DNA of 21,672 bases from assembly GCA_027071965.1 (NCBI GenBank), contig JALSYJ010000021.1, positions 1 to 21,672 of the forward strand, given 5' to 3'. Source of the DNA: Robiginitomaculum sp. GTDB lineage: Bacteria > Pseudomonadota > Alphaproteobacteria > Caulobacterales > Maricaulaceae. Shown here piece by piece: positions 1 to 8,106 of the stretch (position 1 is its first letter; each line of letters starts with the position of its first letter). The translations under genes and the position numbers were made by a program. The notes beneath the pieces were generated by a model. It saw only the letters and a program-made list of their open reading frames with translations. It searched no databases and was not told where the DNA came from.

Positions 1-301
1 CCGGGATATGGTGGTGGACATGCTAAATGAGGCCGACGGTCTGGCCTGCCACACGCCCAAGGGCGCATTTTATGTCTTTCCTGATTGCGCGGCCCTGATT
101 GGCAAACAGACTTCGGGGGGAGTTGAGATCAAAACCGACGAAGATTTTGTCCGCGAGTTACTGACCCAGGAAGCAGTAGCCGTGGTGCAAGGCGCAGCCT
201 TTGGCATGTCACCGGCATTTCGGGTATCTTACGCCACATCAACCGACGTATTAAAAGAAGGCTGTCGCCGTATTCAGCGCTTTTGTGCGTCCTTAAAATG
301 A
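1..301 (+). CDS. PLP-dependent aminotransferase class I/II, 3' end only
   Basis: This is the C-terminal part (about 99 residues) of a class I/II aminotransferase of the aspartate aminotransferase type, a cytoplasmic PLP enzyme that transfers amino groups between amino acids and 2-oxo acids. The frame is open to the left edge, so the start lies outside the window. Visible family marks are GAFYVFPDCA near the start and the terminal block VVQGAAFGMSPAFRVSYATS, where the Arg of FRVSYA is the residue that normally binds the substrate alpha-carboxylate. The stop is TGA at 299-301. It converges on the minus-strand gene that follows. The GC content looks higher than in the catabolic genes further on, which fits a resident chromosomal gene flanking an island. 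The substrate cannot be fixed from this part. Confidence 0.9.
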   Translation, partial: RDMVVDMLNEADGLACHTPKGAFYVFPDCAALIGKQTSGGVEIKTDEDFVRELLTQEAVAVVQGAAFGMSPAFRVSYATSTDVLKEGCRRIQRFCASLK

Positions 302-337
302 GTCAATTGCTAAACCGGGGGTAGCGCATCTGCTAAC

Positions 338-787
338 TTATTCGGCCAAGTTAAAGGTAATAGATGTGGTTAGTCCTTTGGACATGACGGCAACACCATC
401 TATGATTTGTGGTTCATATTTCCATTTTCTGATCGATGCTAAAGCTGCCCGATTAAAAATGCGGTTTGTGCAATCAACTTTTACATTTTGAACCCTGCCT
501 TTTGCACTGACATCATAGGTAAGTTTGCATTTTCCCTGTAAACCTTTGGAAAAGGCTCTTGGAGGATATAAGGGTGGATAACGGCTGATTGGCCGAGCTT
601 CATGGCTGTATTTTACGCCCAAAGATTTTAATTGCGCACATCCACCAGCTTTTTTAAGACGGCAGTCTTTTTGATAAAATCCAATTGCCGTTTCAAGATC
701 GATATCCACACCTTTACCAAGTTGATAAATCTCGCCAAGTTTTTCACATGCTTTGGTATAATCACCAGCGCAAGCTTTAGTATGCAA
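338..787 (-). CDS. Sel1-like repeat plus TonB C-terminal domain protein, probably 5'-truncated
   Basis: The protein of about 149 residues has a cysteine-bearing Sel1-like repeat (ACAGDYTKACEKLGEIYQLG, residues 5-24, and the following helix ending near residue 55) and then a TonB-type energy-transducer C-terminal domain from about residue 72 (YPPLYPPRAF, KCKLTYDVSAKGRVQNV, FNRAALASIRKWKYEP). Such domains usually act in the periplasm and need a signal peptide or membrane anchor, and none is present here. The only usable start in frame is TTG at 785-787. The frame stays open upstream to a stop at 905-907, and the residues before the TTG (DADAKAVV) still look like the preceding Sel1 helix. I therefore read it as a gene whose 5' end was lost at the island border. 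Whether it is still expressed is unknown. Confidence 0.6.
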   Translation of the reverse strand: MHTKACAGDYTKACEKLGEIYQLGKGVDIDLETAIGFYQKDCRLKKAGGCAQLKSLGVKYSHEARPISRYPPLYPPRAFSKGLQGKCKLTYDVSAKGRVQNVKVDCTNRIFNRAALASIRKWKYEPQIIDGVAVMSKGLTTSITFNLAE

Positions 788-801
788 AACAACAGCTTTG
801 G

Positions 802-817
802 CATCAGCGTCCCAGAT
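802..817. repeat. left copy of 16-bp direct repeat bracketing the island
   Basis: The sequence CATCAGCGTCCCAGAT occurs here and again, identical and in the same orientation, at 21433-21448, a distance of 20,631 bp. On the minus strand both copies read IWDAD in frame: here in the open frame leading into the Sel1/TonB gene, there in the last residues of the M16 peptidase. The flanking bases do not match. It could be a crossover or attachment-like site, or chance microhomology. Confidence 0.7.
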
Positions 818-840
818 ATGCCGGGCACAGATTACTTTGC

Positions 841-1500
841 TTATTTCTTGTGGTGACGATATTGCATCATCGGGGCCAGCATATCGACAAATTCGTTTAC
901 TATCTCATCGAGTTCTTCGCTATTTTCAACAAAAGCATCATGGGTGATTAAACCGCGATAAAAAACCCGAGCTATTTGCCAAATACGGGCAAGTCGCTCA
1001 TCCTCGCCACCGCCTGTTAGCTTATAATTTTGCACTATTGAGCTCTGCATTAATAAGTTCCAACGCACCAGTTCCGGTTTGATTCGTTGCTTTAGTTTTT
1101 TATCCGTCCGAAAAGCGATAAGGATTTCCAGTAACGCCCGGGCCTCGGCTGTATTGGCCACCTGCTCCCAAACTCGTCGCAGTTCGGCCTTGATCAACGA
1201 TAGCTCATGGTCTTTTGAAGCCCGGCCTGTGTCTTGATCAGCTCTTTTTGGCAAACTGGCCGTTGGCCGTAAAATTCTATTTGTGGTCTCAACAATCAGA
1301 TCTTCTTTTGTCGGAAAATGATGGGTCAAGGCACCCCGGGAAGTGCCTGCCTCCTCAGTAATGCGGCTGGTGCTGGTATTGGCATAACCATATTTGTCCA
1401 GACAACGTATAGTGGCAGCACAAATCGCGTCTTTGGTTTGGCGCACCTGCTGCTCTCGCCGTGAAAGCGTAGCTTGCTTTGAATTGCCCCTATCTATCAT
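841..1500 (-). CDS. TetR/AcrR-family transcriptional regulator (AtuR-like position)
   Basis: This is a 219-residue cytoplasmic repressor of the TetR family. The N-terminal helix-turn-helix lies at about residues 18-70 (TKDAICAATIRCLDKYGYAN, then TSRITEEAGTSRGALTHHF), and the rest is the helical ligand-binding and dimer domain. ATG at 1500 is preferred over an in-frame TTG two codons upstream, because AAGG lies about seven bases before the ATG on the minus strand. It is divergent from the AtuA/carboxylase operon, the same arrangement as atuR next to atuA in Pseudomonas, and a perfect palindrome between them at 1697-1714 is the likely operator. In the atu system the effector is thought to be an acyl-CoA pathway intermediate; that this holds here is inference. 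Confidence 0.9.
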   Translation of the reverse strand: MIDRGNSKQATLSRREQQVRQTKDAICAATIRCLDKYGYANTSTSRITEEAGTSRGALTHHFPTKEDLIVETTNRILRPTASLPKRADQDTGRASKDHELSLIKAELRRVWEQVANTAEARALLEILIAFRTDKKLKQRIKPELVRWNLLMQSSIVQNYKLTGGGEDERLARIWQIARVFYRGLITHDAFVENSEELDEIVNEFVDMLAPMMQYRHHKK

Positions 1501-1669
1501 GATCAAACCTTGTTGCCCCTCACCATCATCCCAATATGTTCACATTGCAAACATCTTACTGCATTTATGCCTGTGTCCCCTCACGCACAAGATATTTTAG
1601 GGTCCAGACTTATTCAGATGATGGAGTCTTTAGCCTAAGAGATCACCTAGGATGAACTATTAAAACGTC

Positions 1670-1696
1670 TTGACGCAATCTGTATCACAATATAGA
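1670..1696 (+). promoter_or_regulatory. candidate sigma70-type promoter of the AtuA operon
   Basis: TTGACG at 1670-1675 is a good -35 match, and TATAGA at 1691-1696 is a possible -10 with a 15-bp spacer; a 17-bp spacing gives TAGAAA. The palindromic operator begins at the next base, so a bound repressor would cover the start of transcription (about 1703). The same TTG could be mistaken for a start codon, which this promoter reading argues against. Confidence 0.5.
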
Positions 1697-1714
1697 AAAC
1701 AGAACGTTCTGTTT
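1697..1714. promoter_or_regulatory. 18-bp perfect palindrome, likely TetR operator
   Basis: AAACAGAACGTTCTGTTT is identical to its own reverse complement over all 18 bases. It lies in the divergent region between the TetR-family gene and the AtuA gene and directly follows promoter-like elements. Size and symmetry are typical of operators bound by TetR dimers. Binding by the neighbouring regulator is inferred from position. Confidence 0.75.
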
Positions 1715-1726
1715 GTCAATAATGCG

Positions 1727-3616
1727 ATGTTCGATACGAGGCAGGACAGTCGGAAGTACACGATTTGTGCAATTGGTCTTGCCCAAATCAATATTGCAAT
1801 ATGGGGAAGCGCGATAACAAGCTCAGGTAAAACCATTAAAATTGGCGGAGCCAGCGGGTATTGGGGTGAATCGGATATGGCGGTTCCACAATTCCTGACA
1901 GACGGCGGTCTTGATTATATAGTTTTTGATTATCTGGCCGAGATTACCATGTCGATAATGGCTCGTGCGCGGGCAAAAAACCCCTCATATGGCTATGCAC
2001 TTGATTTTGTTAACTCTGTCCTGAAGCAAAACCTGCCGGGAATTGCGGCCAAAGGAATTAAGATCATTTCCAATGCCGGCGGTGTAAACCCGGAAGCCTG
2101 CGGCGCTGCCATTCAGGAATTGCTAAAGGGATTGGGGCTTGACTTGCGGGTGGCCGTTGTGACTGGCGACGATATTATGGCACCTCTGCGTGCGGGCAAA
2201 CATGCCGCTTTATGCGAAATGTTCGACGGCTCGCCCCTGCCCCCGACCGACAGGATAATGAGCGCCAATGCCTATCTTGGCGCATTTCCCATTGCCGAGG
2301 CCCTGAACAGAGGTGCGGATATTGTCATAACCGGACGCTGCGTGGATAGCGCGGTAACGCTTGGCGCATGTATCCATGAATTTGGCTGGACTATGGAGGA
2401 TTTTGACAAACTTGCAGGCGGATCGCTTGCGGGTCATGTGATCGAATGCGGGCCGCAGGTTACCGGTGGAAATTTTACTGACTGGAAAGAAGTAGCAGAC
2501 GACATTGCTGACATCGGTTATCCTATTATTGAAATTACTGCCGATGGCTCTTTTGTTTGCACAAAGTCGGCAAATAGCGGAGGAATGGTAACTGTCGGCA
2601 CTGTCAGCGAGCAAATAGTCTATGAAACAGGCAACCCGCAGGCATATATCCTGCCGGATGTAATTTGTGATTTTTCCAAAGTGACATTGCAGCAAATAGC
2701 TAAAGACCGTGTTAGTGTTCACGGTGCTTGTGGCTATGCTCCTACAGATAAATACAAGGCCAGCATAACCTATCTTGATGGTTATCGCGGCATGATGGCG
2801 CTAAGTTTCACAGGTTTTGAAGCAGATGAAAAAATCAGGGTTTATTGTGATGCCGCTCTAAAACGGGCGCAAGCAAAATTGCGTAAAATGGGTGAAGCTG
2901 ACTATCAGCAAACCAGTCTGGAAATTCTGGGAACAGAATGTCAATATGGTAGCTCCTCCAAAATTGCCAAAGGTGCGCGGGAAGTCGTCGGCAAATTTGC
3001 CATTAAACACAGTAACCAAACAGCAATATCCCTATTGTTTAGGGAAATGACCGGCATGGCATTAGCATCGCCTGCGGGATTATCTGGCCTGGGCGGTGGC
3101 CGGCCAAAGCCATCTCCTGTGGTACGCTTATTTTCTTGTTTAATTCCAAAAGCGAGCCTGTCAGCATCTATCGGAATTTCTGGAAAATCATACGATGTTA
3201 AAATCGCCGAAGGTCAGGATTTTGATGAAAAACGCATAAAAAAGCACGCACCTGCCCATGGCATAAATACAAGCGAAATAGCAATTGTCCCATTGATAAG
3301 GCTTGCCTGGGGACGCAGTGGCGATAAGGGCAATAAAGCTAATATTGGCGTAATTGCCCGTAAACCCGAATACCTGCCTTACATTGCCTCGGCCTTAAGC
3401 GAGAAAGCCGTAGCAGAGCGCTTTTCTCACTTCTTAAACGGCCCGGTTGAGAGATTTTATATGCCCGGAATAAGTGCCCTAAATTTTGTCCTGCACGATG
3501 TTTTAGACGGCGGCGGGGTGGCCAGCTTGCGCAATGATCCGCAAGCAAAGTGCTATGCGCAGATACTTTTGGATCACCTTATTCCAGTTCCTGCTCAACT
3601 AATTCAGGAAACATAA
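1727..3616 (+). CDS. atuA: AtuA-family protein (acyclic terpene utilisation, DUF1446)
   Basis: The protein matches the AtuA family, which accompanies biotin-dependent carboxylases in acyclic terpene and related branched-chain acid degradation; its exact reaction is not established. Homology begins at KTIKIGGASGYWGESD (from base 1829), includes the DUF1446 body (for example EITMSIMARARAKNPSYGYA) and ends with the small C-terminal AtuA domain (RLAWGRSGDKGNKANIGVIA). From 1829 on there are about 595 residues, the normal family length. The start is uncertain. TTG at 1670 lies in the putative -35 box. ATG at 1727 is the first ATG in frame after the operator but lacks a ribosome binding site and adds 34 residues without family resemblance. 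An in-frame ATA at 1814 follows GGGGAAG. It is the first gene of the TetR-controlled operon. Confidence 0.85.
   Translation: MFDTRQDSRKYTICAIGLAQINIAIWGSAITSSGKTIKIGGASGYWGESDMAVPQFLTDGGLDYIVFDYLAEITMSIMARARAKNPSYGYALDFVNSVLKQNLPGIAAKGIKIISNAGGVNPEACGAAIQELLKGLGLDLRVAVVTGDDIMAPLRAGKHAALCEMFDGSPLPPTDRIMSANAYLGAFPIAEALNRGADIVITGRCVDSAVTLGACIHEFGWTMEDFDKLAGGSLAGHVIECGPQVTGGNFTDWKEVADDIADIGYPIIEITADGSFVCTKSANSGGMVTVGTVSEQIVYETGNPQAYILPDVICDFSKVTLQQIAKDRVSVHGACGYAPTDKYKASITYLDGYRGMMALSFTGFEADEKIRVYCDAALKRAQAKLRKMGEADYQQTSLEILGTECQYGSSSKIAKGAREVVGKFAIKHSNQTAISLLFREMTGMALASPAGLSGLGGGRPKPSPVVRLFSCLIPKASLSASIGISGKSYDVKIAEGQDFDEKRIKKHAPAHGINTSEIAIVPLIRLAWGRSGDKGNKANIGVIARKPEYLPYIASALSEKAVAERFSHFLNGPVERFYMPGISALNFVLHDVLDGGGVASLRNDPQAKCYAQILLDHLIPVPAQLIQET
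1803..1816 (+). promoter_or_regulatory. RBS-like GGGGAAG followed by in-frame ATA (possible degraded start)
   Basis: GGGGAAG at 1803-1809 is followed after four bases by ATA at 1814-1816, in frame with the AtuA gene. Starting there would give a protein opening with M-T-S-S-G-K-T-I-K-I-G-G, which resembles normal AtuA N-termini. ATA is an exceptionally rare initiator, so this could be a mutated ATG, a base error or a genuine rare start. Confidence 0.35.
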
Positions 3617-3625
3617 GAGGCAAGA

Positions 3626-5257
3626 ATGACTGTGTTCTCATCCAAAACTTCCACAACATCAAAAACTTTCCTTCAAAACCGGGAAGATATGATAGCACTA
3701 GTGAATAAATTGCGGAGCTATGAAAAACGGGCGCAAACCATTGCTGAAAAGCGTAAGACAAGATTTGAAAAACGCGGACAACTTACGCCGGCAGAGCGCC
3801 TAAAGCGACTTCTTGATCCGGGAATGCCATTTGTTGAGCTATACAATATGGCAAATTTTCTGGTTGATGACCCTGACCCCAAAACCAGTATTGCCGGAGC
3901 CAGCGCCATCACCGGCATAGGCTTCGTTAGCGGTGTTAGATGCTTGGTTATGGTAGATGACAGCGGCATCAATGCTGGTGCGATTACTACGGGTACCATT
4001 CAAAAAATGCTGGGCATATTGAAAATTGCCTTGAAACAAAAACTGCCCTTTATCCATTTAGTGGAAAGTGCGGGCGCCAATTTAATGAAATATACGGTTG
4101 AGCTTTGGGCGCACGGCGGCGGTATGTTTCATGGAAGGGCGAAACTGTCTGCTGCTGGCGTTCCGACAATTGTTGTTCTACATGGGCCATCCACGGCTGG
4201 CGGAGCCTATCAGCCCGGCATGAGCGATTATGTAATCGGCGTTAAAAACAACGGTATGGCGGCATTGGCCGGTGCGGCGCTCACTCAGGCCGCAACCGGA
4301 GAAATTGCCGACGAACGAGAGCTTGGCGGTACGGAAATGCACGCATCAGTCACCGGACTGGTGGAATACCTGGCAGAAGATGATGCTCATGGTCTTTTGA
4401 TTTGTCGTGATATTGTACGCCGTCTTGACTGGAATAAAAACTGCCGCCCCTTGCCGGCAAAAGACATAACTCCGCCTGTGCTTGATACGCAGGAACTGGC
4501 AGGAATTGTTCCTGTGGATTACAAGACGGCTTATGATGCCCGCGAGGTCATGGCACGCATTGTTGATGGCTCGGATTTTGTCGAGTTCAAACCACAATTT
4601 GGCCCGGCAACAATTTGTATTCAGGCTGAAATATTTGGGCAATCCGTCGGGATTATCGGTAATAATGGCCCGCTGGATCCAAATGGTGCGGCCAAGGCTA
4701 CACAATTCTTCCAGCTTTGCGATCAGTCCGACACCCCAATTATTTTCTTGAATAATATCACCGGCTATATGGTCGGCACCGAATATGAGCAGCTTGGCAT
4801 GATCAAGCTGGGAGCCAAAATGATCCAGGCAGTTTCAAATGTTAATGTCCCTAAAATCACACTTTATATCGGCGCAAGTTTCGGAGCCGGAAACTACGGC
4901 ATGTGCGGCCATGCTTTTGAGCCAGATTTTATATTTGCCTGGCCGAATGCGACCACCGGTGTCATGGGCGGTGAACAAGCTGCAACCACAATGGATGTGG
5001 TTATGCGCGCTGGCGCCAAGCGGCGCGGTATTGAAATAGACGAGAAAATGCAAGCAAAAATGGCTGCACAAAAACAGGCGATCATTGATCATTTTGAGCC
5101 GCAATCAAATGCTTTTTACACCTCTGGCCGCATGTTGGATCAAGGCATAATTGATCCACGTGATACCCGCAAAGTTTTGGGATTTGTGCTTGAAACTTGC
5201 TGGGAAGGTCGAAACCGCACCTTGCACCCTAACAGCTTTGGCATTGCCAGAATTTAA
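3626..5257 (+). CDS. atuC: acyl-CoA carboxylase carboxyltransferase (beta) subunit, AtuC-like
   Basis: This 543-residue carboxyltransferase subunit would move CO2 from carboxybiotin to the gamma carbon of a 3-methyl-branched 2-enoyl-CoA such as geranyl-CoA or 3-methylcrotonyl-CoA. The N-terminal half carries ESAGANL (from residue 147) and STAGGAYQPGMSDY (from 189). The C-terminal half has FLNNITGYMVG, GASFGAGNYGMCG and WPNATTGVMGGEQAA. ESAGANL-x-KYTVE, rather than the DSGGANLPRQ of methylcrotonyl-CoA carboxylases, makes it closer to the geranyl-CoA type as I remember it, so a longer substrate than methylcrotonyl-CoA is likely but unproven. The start ATG at 3626 has GAGG seven bases before it. 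It is nine bases downstream of the AtuA gene and pairs with the biotin subunit at 6097. Confidence 0.9.
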   Translation: MTVFSSKTSTTSKTFLQNREDMIALVNKLRSYEKRAQTIAEKRKTRFEKRGQLTPAERLKRLLDPGMPFVELYNMANFLVDDPDPKTSIAGASAITGIGFVSGVRCLVMVDDSGINAGAITTGTIQKMLGILKIALKQKLPFIHLVESAGANLMKYTVELWAHGGGMFHGRAKLSAAGVPTIVVLHGPSTAGGAYQPGMSDYVIGVKNNGMAALAGAALTQAATGEIADERELGGTEMHASVTGLVEYLAEDDAHGLLICRDIVRRLDWNKNCRPLPAKDITPPVLDTQELAGIVPVDYKTAYDAREVMARIVDGSDFVEFKPQFGPATICIQAEIFGQSVGIIGNNGPLDPNGAAKATQFFQLCDQSDTPIIFLNNITGYMVGTEYEQLGMIKLGAKMIQAVSNVNVPKITLYIGASFGAGNYGMCGHAFEPDFIFAWPNATTGVMGGEQAATTMDVVMRAGAKRRGIEIDEKMQAKMAAQKQAIIDHFEPQSNAFYTSGRMLDQGIIDPRDTRKVLGFVLETCWEGRNRTLHPNSFGIARI

Positions 5258-5266
5258 GTGGATAAA

Positions 5267-6100
5267 ATGGCCGATTTACCTGTTTGTGCAACACTTGAAC
5301 TTGAGCTTGATCATGGCTGGCTCAACATTTGGTTAAACCGCCCCAAAGCACGCAATGCTCTATCGCAGAAAATGATCACGGAGCTTGTAGATGTTTTTTT
5401 ATACTTGAAAAATCAACCTGATATTAGAGGCATAACCATGCGCGGACGCGGGCAAGTGTTCTGTGCCGGTGGAGACTTAAAGGGGTTTAAGTCTGTACTT
5501 CAGGGTGAAGACGTTAAACTTGAGCATATTGTCAAGGTCAGCCGCATAAATGGTCAGCTTTTCGATCTGATCAATGAAGCACCGCAAATTGTCATTATGC
5601 TGGTCGAGGGTGCGGCCATGGCTGGCGGGCTGGGGATTGTATGCTGTGGCGATGTTGTCGTGGTGACAAAAGATGCCAAATTCGCCATGACTGAAACCTC
5701 AATCGGTATTCCGCCAGCCCAGATTGCACCGTTTGTGGTCGAGCGTTTGGGGCTTAGAATCGCACGGCGTTTGATGCTAACAGCCAGCCGGTTTGACGGT
5801 GTTGAGGCATTACGGATCGGGCTGGCCGATTATCTGGCAAATGACATTGATGATCTGCCGCACATAGAAGCCAGAATAAAAGAACAAATACTAAAATGCG
5901 CGCCCATAGCCAATTCGGTAACCAAACAAATCGTTCTGGCCACCCGTAATCTTCAACGCGAAGCCATGATTGATTTGGCCGCCAACGGGTTTGCCAAGTG
6001 CATGCTTTCAGATGAAGGGCGCGAAGGTGTGACCTCATTCATGGAGAAACGAAAGCCCTATTGGGCCGTTATTCCAGCAAATGATGGGGGAAAATCATGA
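5267..6100 (+). CDS. atuE: enoyl-CoA hydratase, AtuE/LiuC-like (glutaconyl-CoA type)
   Basis: This crotonase-fold hydratase of about 277 residues would add water to the product of the carboxylase (isohexenylglutaconyl-CoA or 3-methylglutaconyl-CoA type). Oxyanion-hole segments are visible at FCAGGDLKGF (residues 65-74) and VEGAAMAGGLG (113-123). As in LiuC/AtuE proteins, the first catalytic Glu of classical crotonases is missing (GGLGIVCC), while the second is kept in TETSIG (Glu143), followed by the typical PPAQIAPFVVERLG. ATG at 5267 is chosen over GTG at 5258 because GTGG lies five bases before the ATG and the GTG has no Shine-Dalgarno sequence. It sits between the two carboxylase subunits, as in atu and liu clusters, and its stop overlaps the next start by four bases. 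Confidence 0.85.
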   Translation: MADLPVCATLELELDHGWLNIWLNRPKARNALSQKMITELVDVFLYLKNQPDIRGITMRGRGQVFCAGGDLKGFKSVLQGEDVKLEHIVKVSRINGQLFDLINEAPQIVIMLVEGAAMAGGLGIVCCGDVVVVTKDAKFAMTETSIGIPPAQIAPFVVERLGLRIARRLMLTASRFDGVEALRIGLADYLANDIDDLPHIEARIKEQILKCAPIANSVTKQIVLATRNLQREAMIDLAANGFAKCMLSDEGREGVTSFMEKRKPYWAVIPANDGGKS

Positions 6101-8106
6101 CACTATTTAAGAAAATACTGGTTGCCAATCGCGGTGAAATTGCTGTGCGCATTATACGAACAGCAAAGGCACTGGGCTATAAAACAATTGCCGTCTATTC
6201 CGAAGCAGATGCACAGGCGCCACATGTCAAATTGGCAGATGACGCGGTTTGTATCGGGCCGTCTCCGGTGAGCGAGAGCTATCTTGTTGCAGAAAAAATA
6301 ATAGAAGCGGCGCGGGTAAGCGGCGCTGAAGCGGTGCATCCTGGTTATGGGTTTTTGTCTGAAAACGCCAACTTTTCCAAGGCTTGCGATAATGCTGGCC
6401 TGGTTTTCATTGGCCCAACAGCAAGTTCAATTGAATTGATGGGCAATAAGGCCGCCGCCAAACGACGCATGAGAGAGGCCAATGTGCCATGCATTCCCGG
6501 CTATGAGAATAAAGAACAATCAGATGCCGTCTTAGTTAATGCAGCCAATGAAATAGGGTTCCCCTTGATGGTTAAAGCCGCAGCAGGCGGTGGTGGCCGT
6601 GGTATGCGTTTGGTGCATGTTGCTGATGATTTACTCAATGCCATGAACTCAGCTCGTTCCGAGGCACTCAACGCTTTTGGCTCCGATGAGCTGATTTTGG
6701 AAAAAGCCATCATCAATCCCCGTCATGTGGAGGTGCAGGTTTTTGCCGATACTCACGGCAATGTGTTGCATTTTGCCGAACGCGATTGCTCCGTACAGCG
6801 CCGCCACCAAAAGGTGGTTGAAGAAGCGCCTTGCCCGGTAATGACCGAAGACTTGCGCGCGCGCATGGGCGAGGCTGCAATTGATGCCGCCAAAAGTATT
6901 TCATATCGGGGCGCGGGAACGGTCGAGTTTCTTTTGGACACATCTGGCGCGTTTTATTTTCTGGAAATGAATACCCGCCTGCAAGTGGAACATCCGGTAA
7001 CTGAAATGATCACCGGACTTGATCTTGTCGCCTTGCAGATAAAAGTTGCTCAAGGAGAGGCCCTTGGCTTGACCCAAGATGATGTCAAATTAAACGGTCA
7101 TGCCATGGAAGTGCGCCTATATGCCGAAGATCCGGCTCAAGACTTTCTGCCAGTCACGGGAAAGATTGATCTGTGGAAACCAGCCAGCGGCAAGGGCGTG
7201 CGCATTGATGCAGGTATTGCTTCGGGGCAAGAAATATCGCCGTTTTACGATCCGATGATTGCCAAGGTTATCACATGGGGCGAAACACGGGACATTGCCA
7301 TTAGCCGTCTTATTGGCGCACTCAAAAGCACGCGGCTCTTTGGCACCAAAACCAATAAAAGCTTTCTAATCGATGTGTTATCCAATGAAACATTCCAGGC
7401 CGGGGCTGCGACAACAGCCTTTATTGCCGAAGAATTTGGTGAGGGCGGCGTGCCTGACACACCATTGTCCATGCATGAGGTGGCAATTGCGGCGGTGTTG
7501 CAATACCACACATCGCGCGAGCTTATTCGCAATTCTGGACTTGGCGTGAACTACGAATTGATGAATTGGAATTCGGCTGGATATCTGGAAACGCCTTTTA
7601 AGTATTGCGTTGACAAACCCCATATGGACTTAACACTGCGCACGGCTGGGCCGGAGGTTTATGAAATTATTTGTGCCGACCAAAAAACCACCATTGAATT
7701 GATTAGCATAGAAGAAGGTGAGGCACAGATCAGCGTCAATGGCCGTAGGTGTTTGGTCGGGTTCTTTGTGCCTGAAGACGGTAAAATTCATTTGGAAATT
7801 GAAGGGCGCACATATCACCTGCGCAATGAAAATGCTTTTGCAGCGCTGGCCAATGAGGACGCCGGTGGCGGACATGTACTTGCACCCATGCACGGGGTTT
7901 TACTTGAAGTGCTTGTCAGTGCAGGTGATGCGGTGTCCAAAGGTGACAAGTTGGCGGTTCTTGAGGCCATGAAAATGCAGCACGAAATTTGCGCTGATAT
8001 TGATGGGGTGGTTAGCTCCGTACAGGCCAACAGCAATAGCCAAATAGCCGCAGATGATCTTATTTTGCAAATTGAGGCCGCAAGAGCTAAAGAACAAGAT
8101 GGCTGA
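6097..8106 (+). CDS. atuF: acyl-CoA carboxylase biotin carboxylase/BCCP (alpha) subunit, AtuF-like
   Basis: The 669-residue subunit carboxylates its own biotin with ATP and bicarbonate and delivers it to the beta subunit encoded at 3626-5257. Domains in order: biotin carboxylase N-domain (LVANRGEIAVRIIRTAKALG), ATP-grasp with the glycine-rich loop KAAAGGGGRGM (residues 159-169) and the active-site block EMNTRLQVEHPVTE (290-303), biotin carboxylase C-domain, a linker, and a C-terminal biotinyl domain with EAMKMQHE, where Lys626 is the biotin attachment residue. The length is typical of MccA, LiuD and AtuF proteins. Start ATG at 6097 overlaps the previous stop (ATGA) and is preceded by GGGGGAAAATC. 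All key motifs are intact, so the carboxylase should be functional. Confidence 0.93.
   Translation: MTLFKKILVANRGEIAVRIIRTAKALGYKTIAVYSEADAQAPHVKLADDAVCIGPSPVSESYLVAEKIIEAARVSGAEAVHPGYGFLSENANFSKACDNAGLVFIGPTASSIELMGNKAAAKRRMREANVPCIPGYENKEQSDAVLVNAANEIGFPLMVKAAAGGGGRGMRLVHVADDLLNAMNSARSEALNAFGSDELILEKAIINPRHVEVQVFADTHGNVLHFAERDCSVQRRHQKVVEEAPCPVMTEDLRARMGEAAIDAAKSISYRGAGTVEFLLDTSGAFYFLEMNTRLQVEHPVTEMITGLDLVALQIKVAQGEALGLTQDDVKLNGHAMEVRLYAEDPAQDFLPVTGKIDLWKPASGKGVRIDAGIASGQEISPFYDPMIAKVITWGETRDIAISRLIGALKSTRLFGTKTNKSFLIDVLSNETFQAGAATTAFIAEEFGEGGVPDTPLSMHEVAIAAVLQYHTSRELIRNSGLGVNYELMNWNSAGYLETPFKYCVDKPHMDLTLRTAGPEVYEIICADQKTTIELISIEEGEAQISVNGRRCLVGFFVPEDGKIHLEIEGRTYHLRNENAFAALANEDAGGGHVLAPMHGVLLEVLVSAGDAVSKGDKLAVLEAMKMQHEICADIDGVVSSVQANSNSQIAADDLILQIEAARAKEQDG

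Noticed and set aside
334..353. Inverted repeat TAACTT/AAGTTA at the convergent ends of the first two genes
   Set aside because: Six weak base pairs with an 8-base loop and no U-run on either strand; not a convincing terminator.
628..828. Minus-strand frame with a hydrophobic start overlapping the Sel1/TonB gene
   Set aside because: It resembles a signal peptide only briefly (LLFCILKLALV), then runs out of frame through the Sel1 repeat. It might hint at a frameshift but the domain frame has better support.
1670..1726. TTG at 1670 as start of the AtuA protein
   Set aside because: It lies within a -35-like element, the predicted operator would be coding, there is no ribosome binding site, and the residues it adds match nothing in the family.
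1801..1830. Nine-codon frame beginning ATG GGG AAG as a leader peptide
   Set aside because: There is no ribosome binding site before it and no attenuator hairpin after it; its GGGGAAG is better explained as a ribosome binding site for the AtuA frame.
2210..2722. Long minus-strand open frame (170 codons) opposite the AtuA gene
   Set aside because: It lies wholly inside a well-supported gene, shows no domain pattern and mirrors its codons; it is an antisense shadow.
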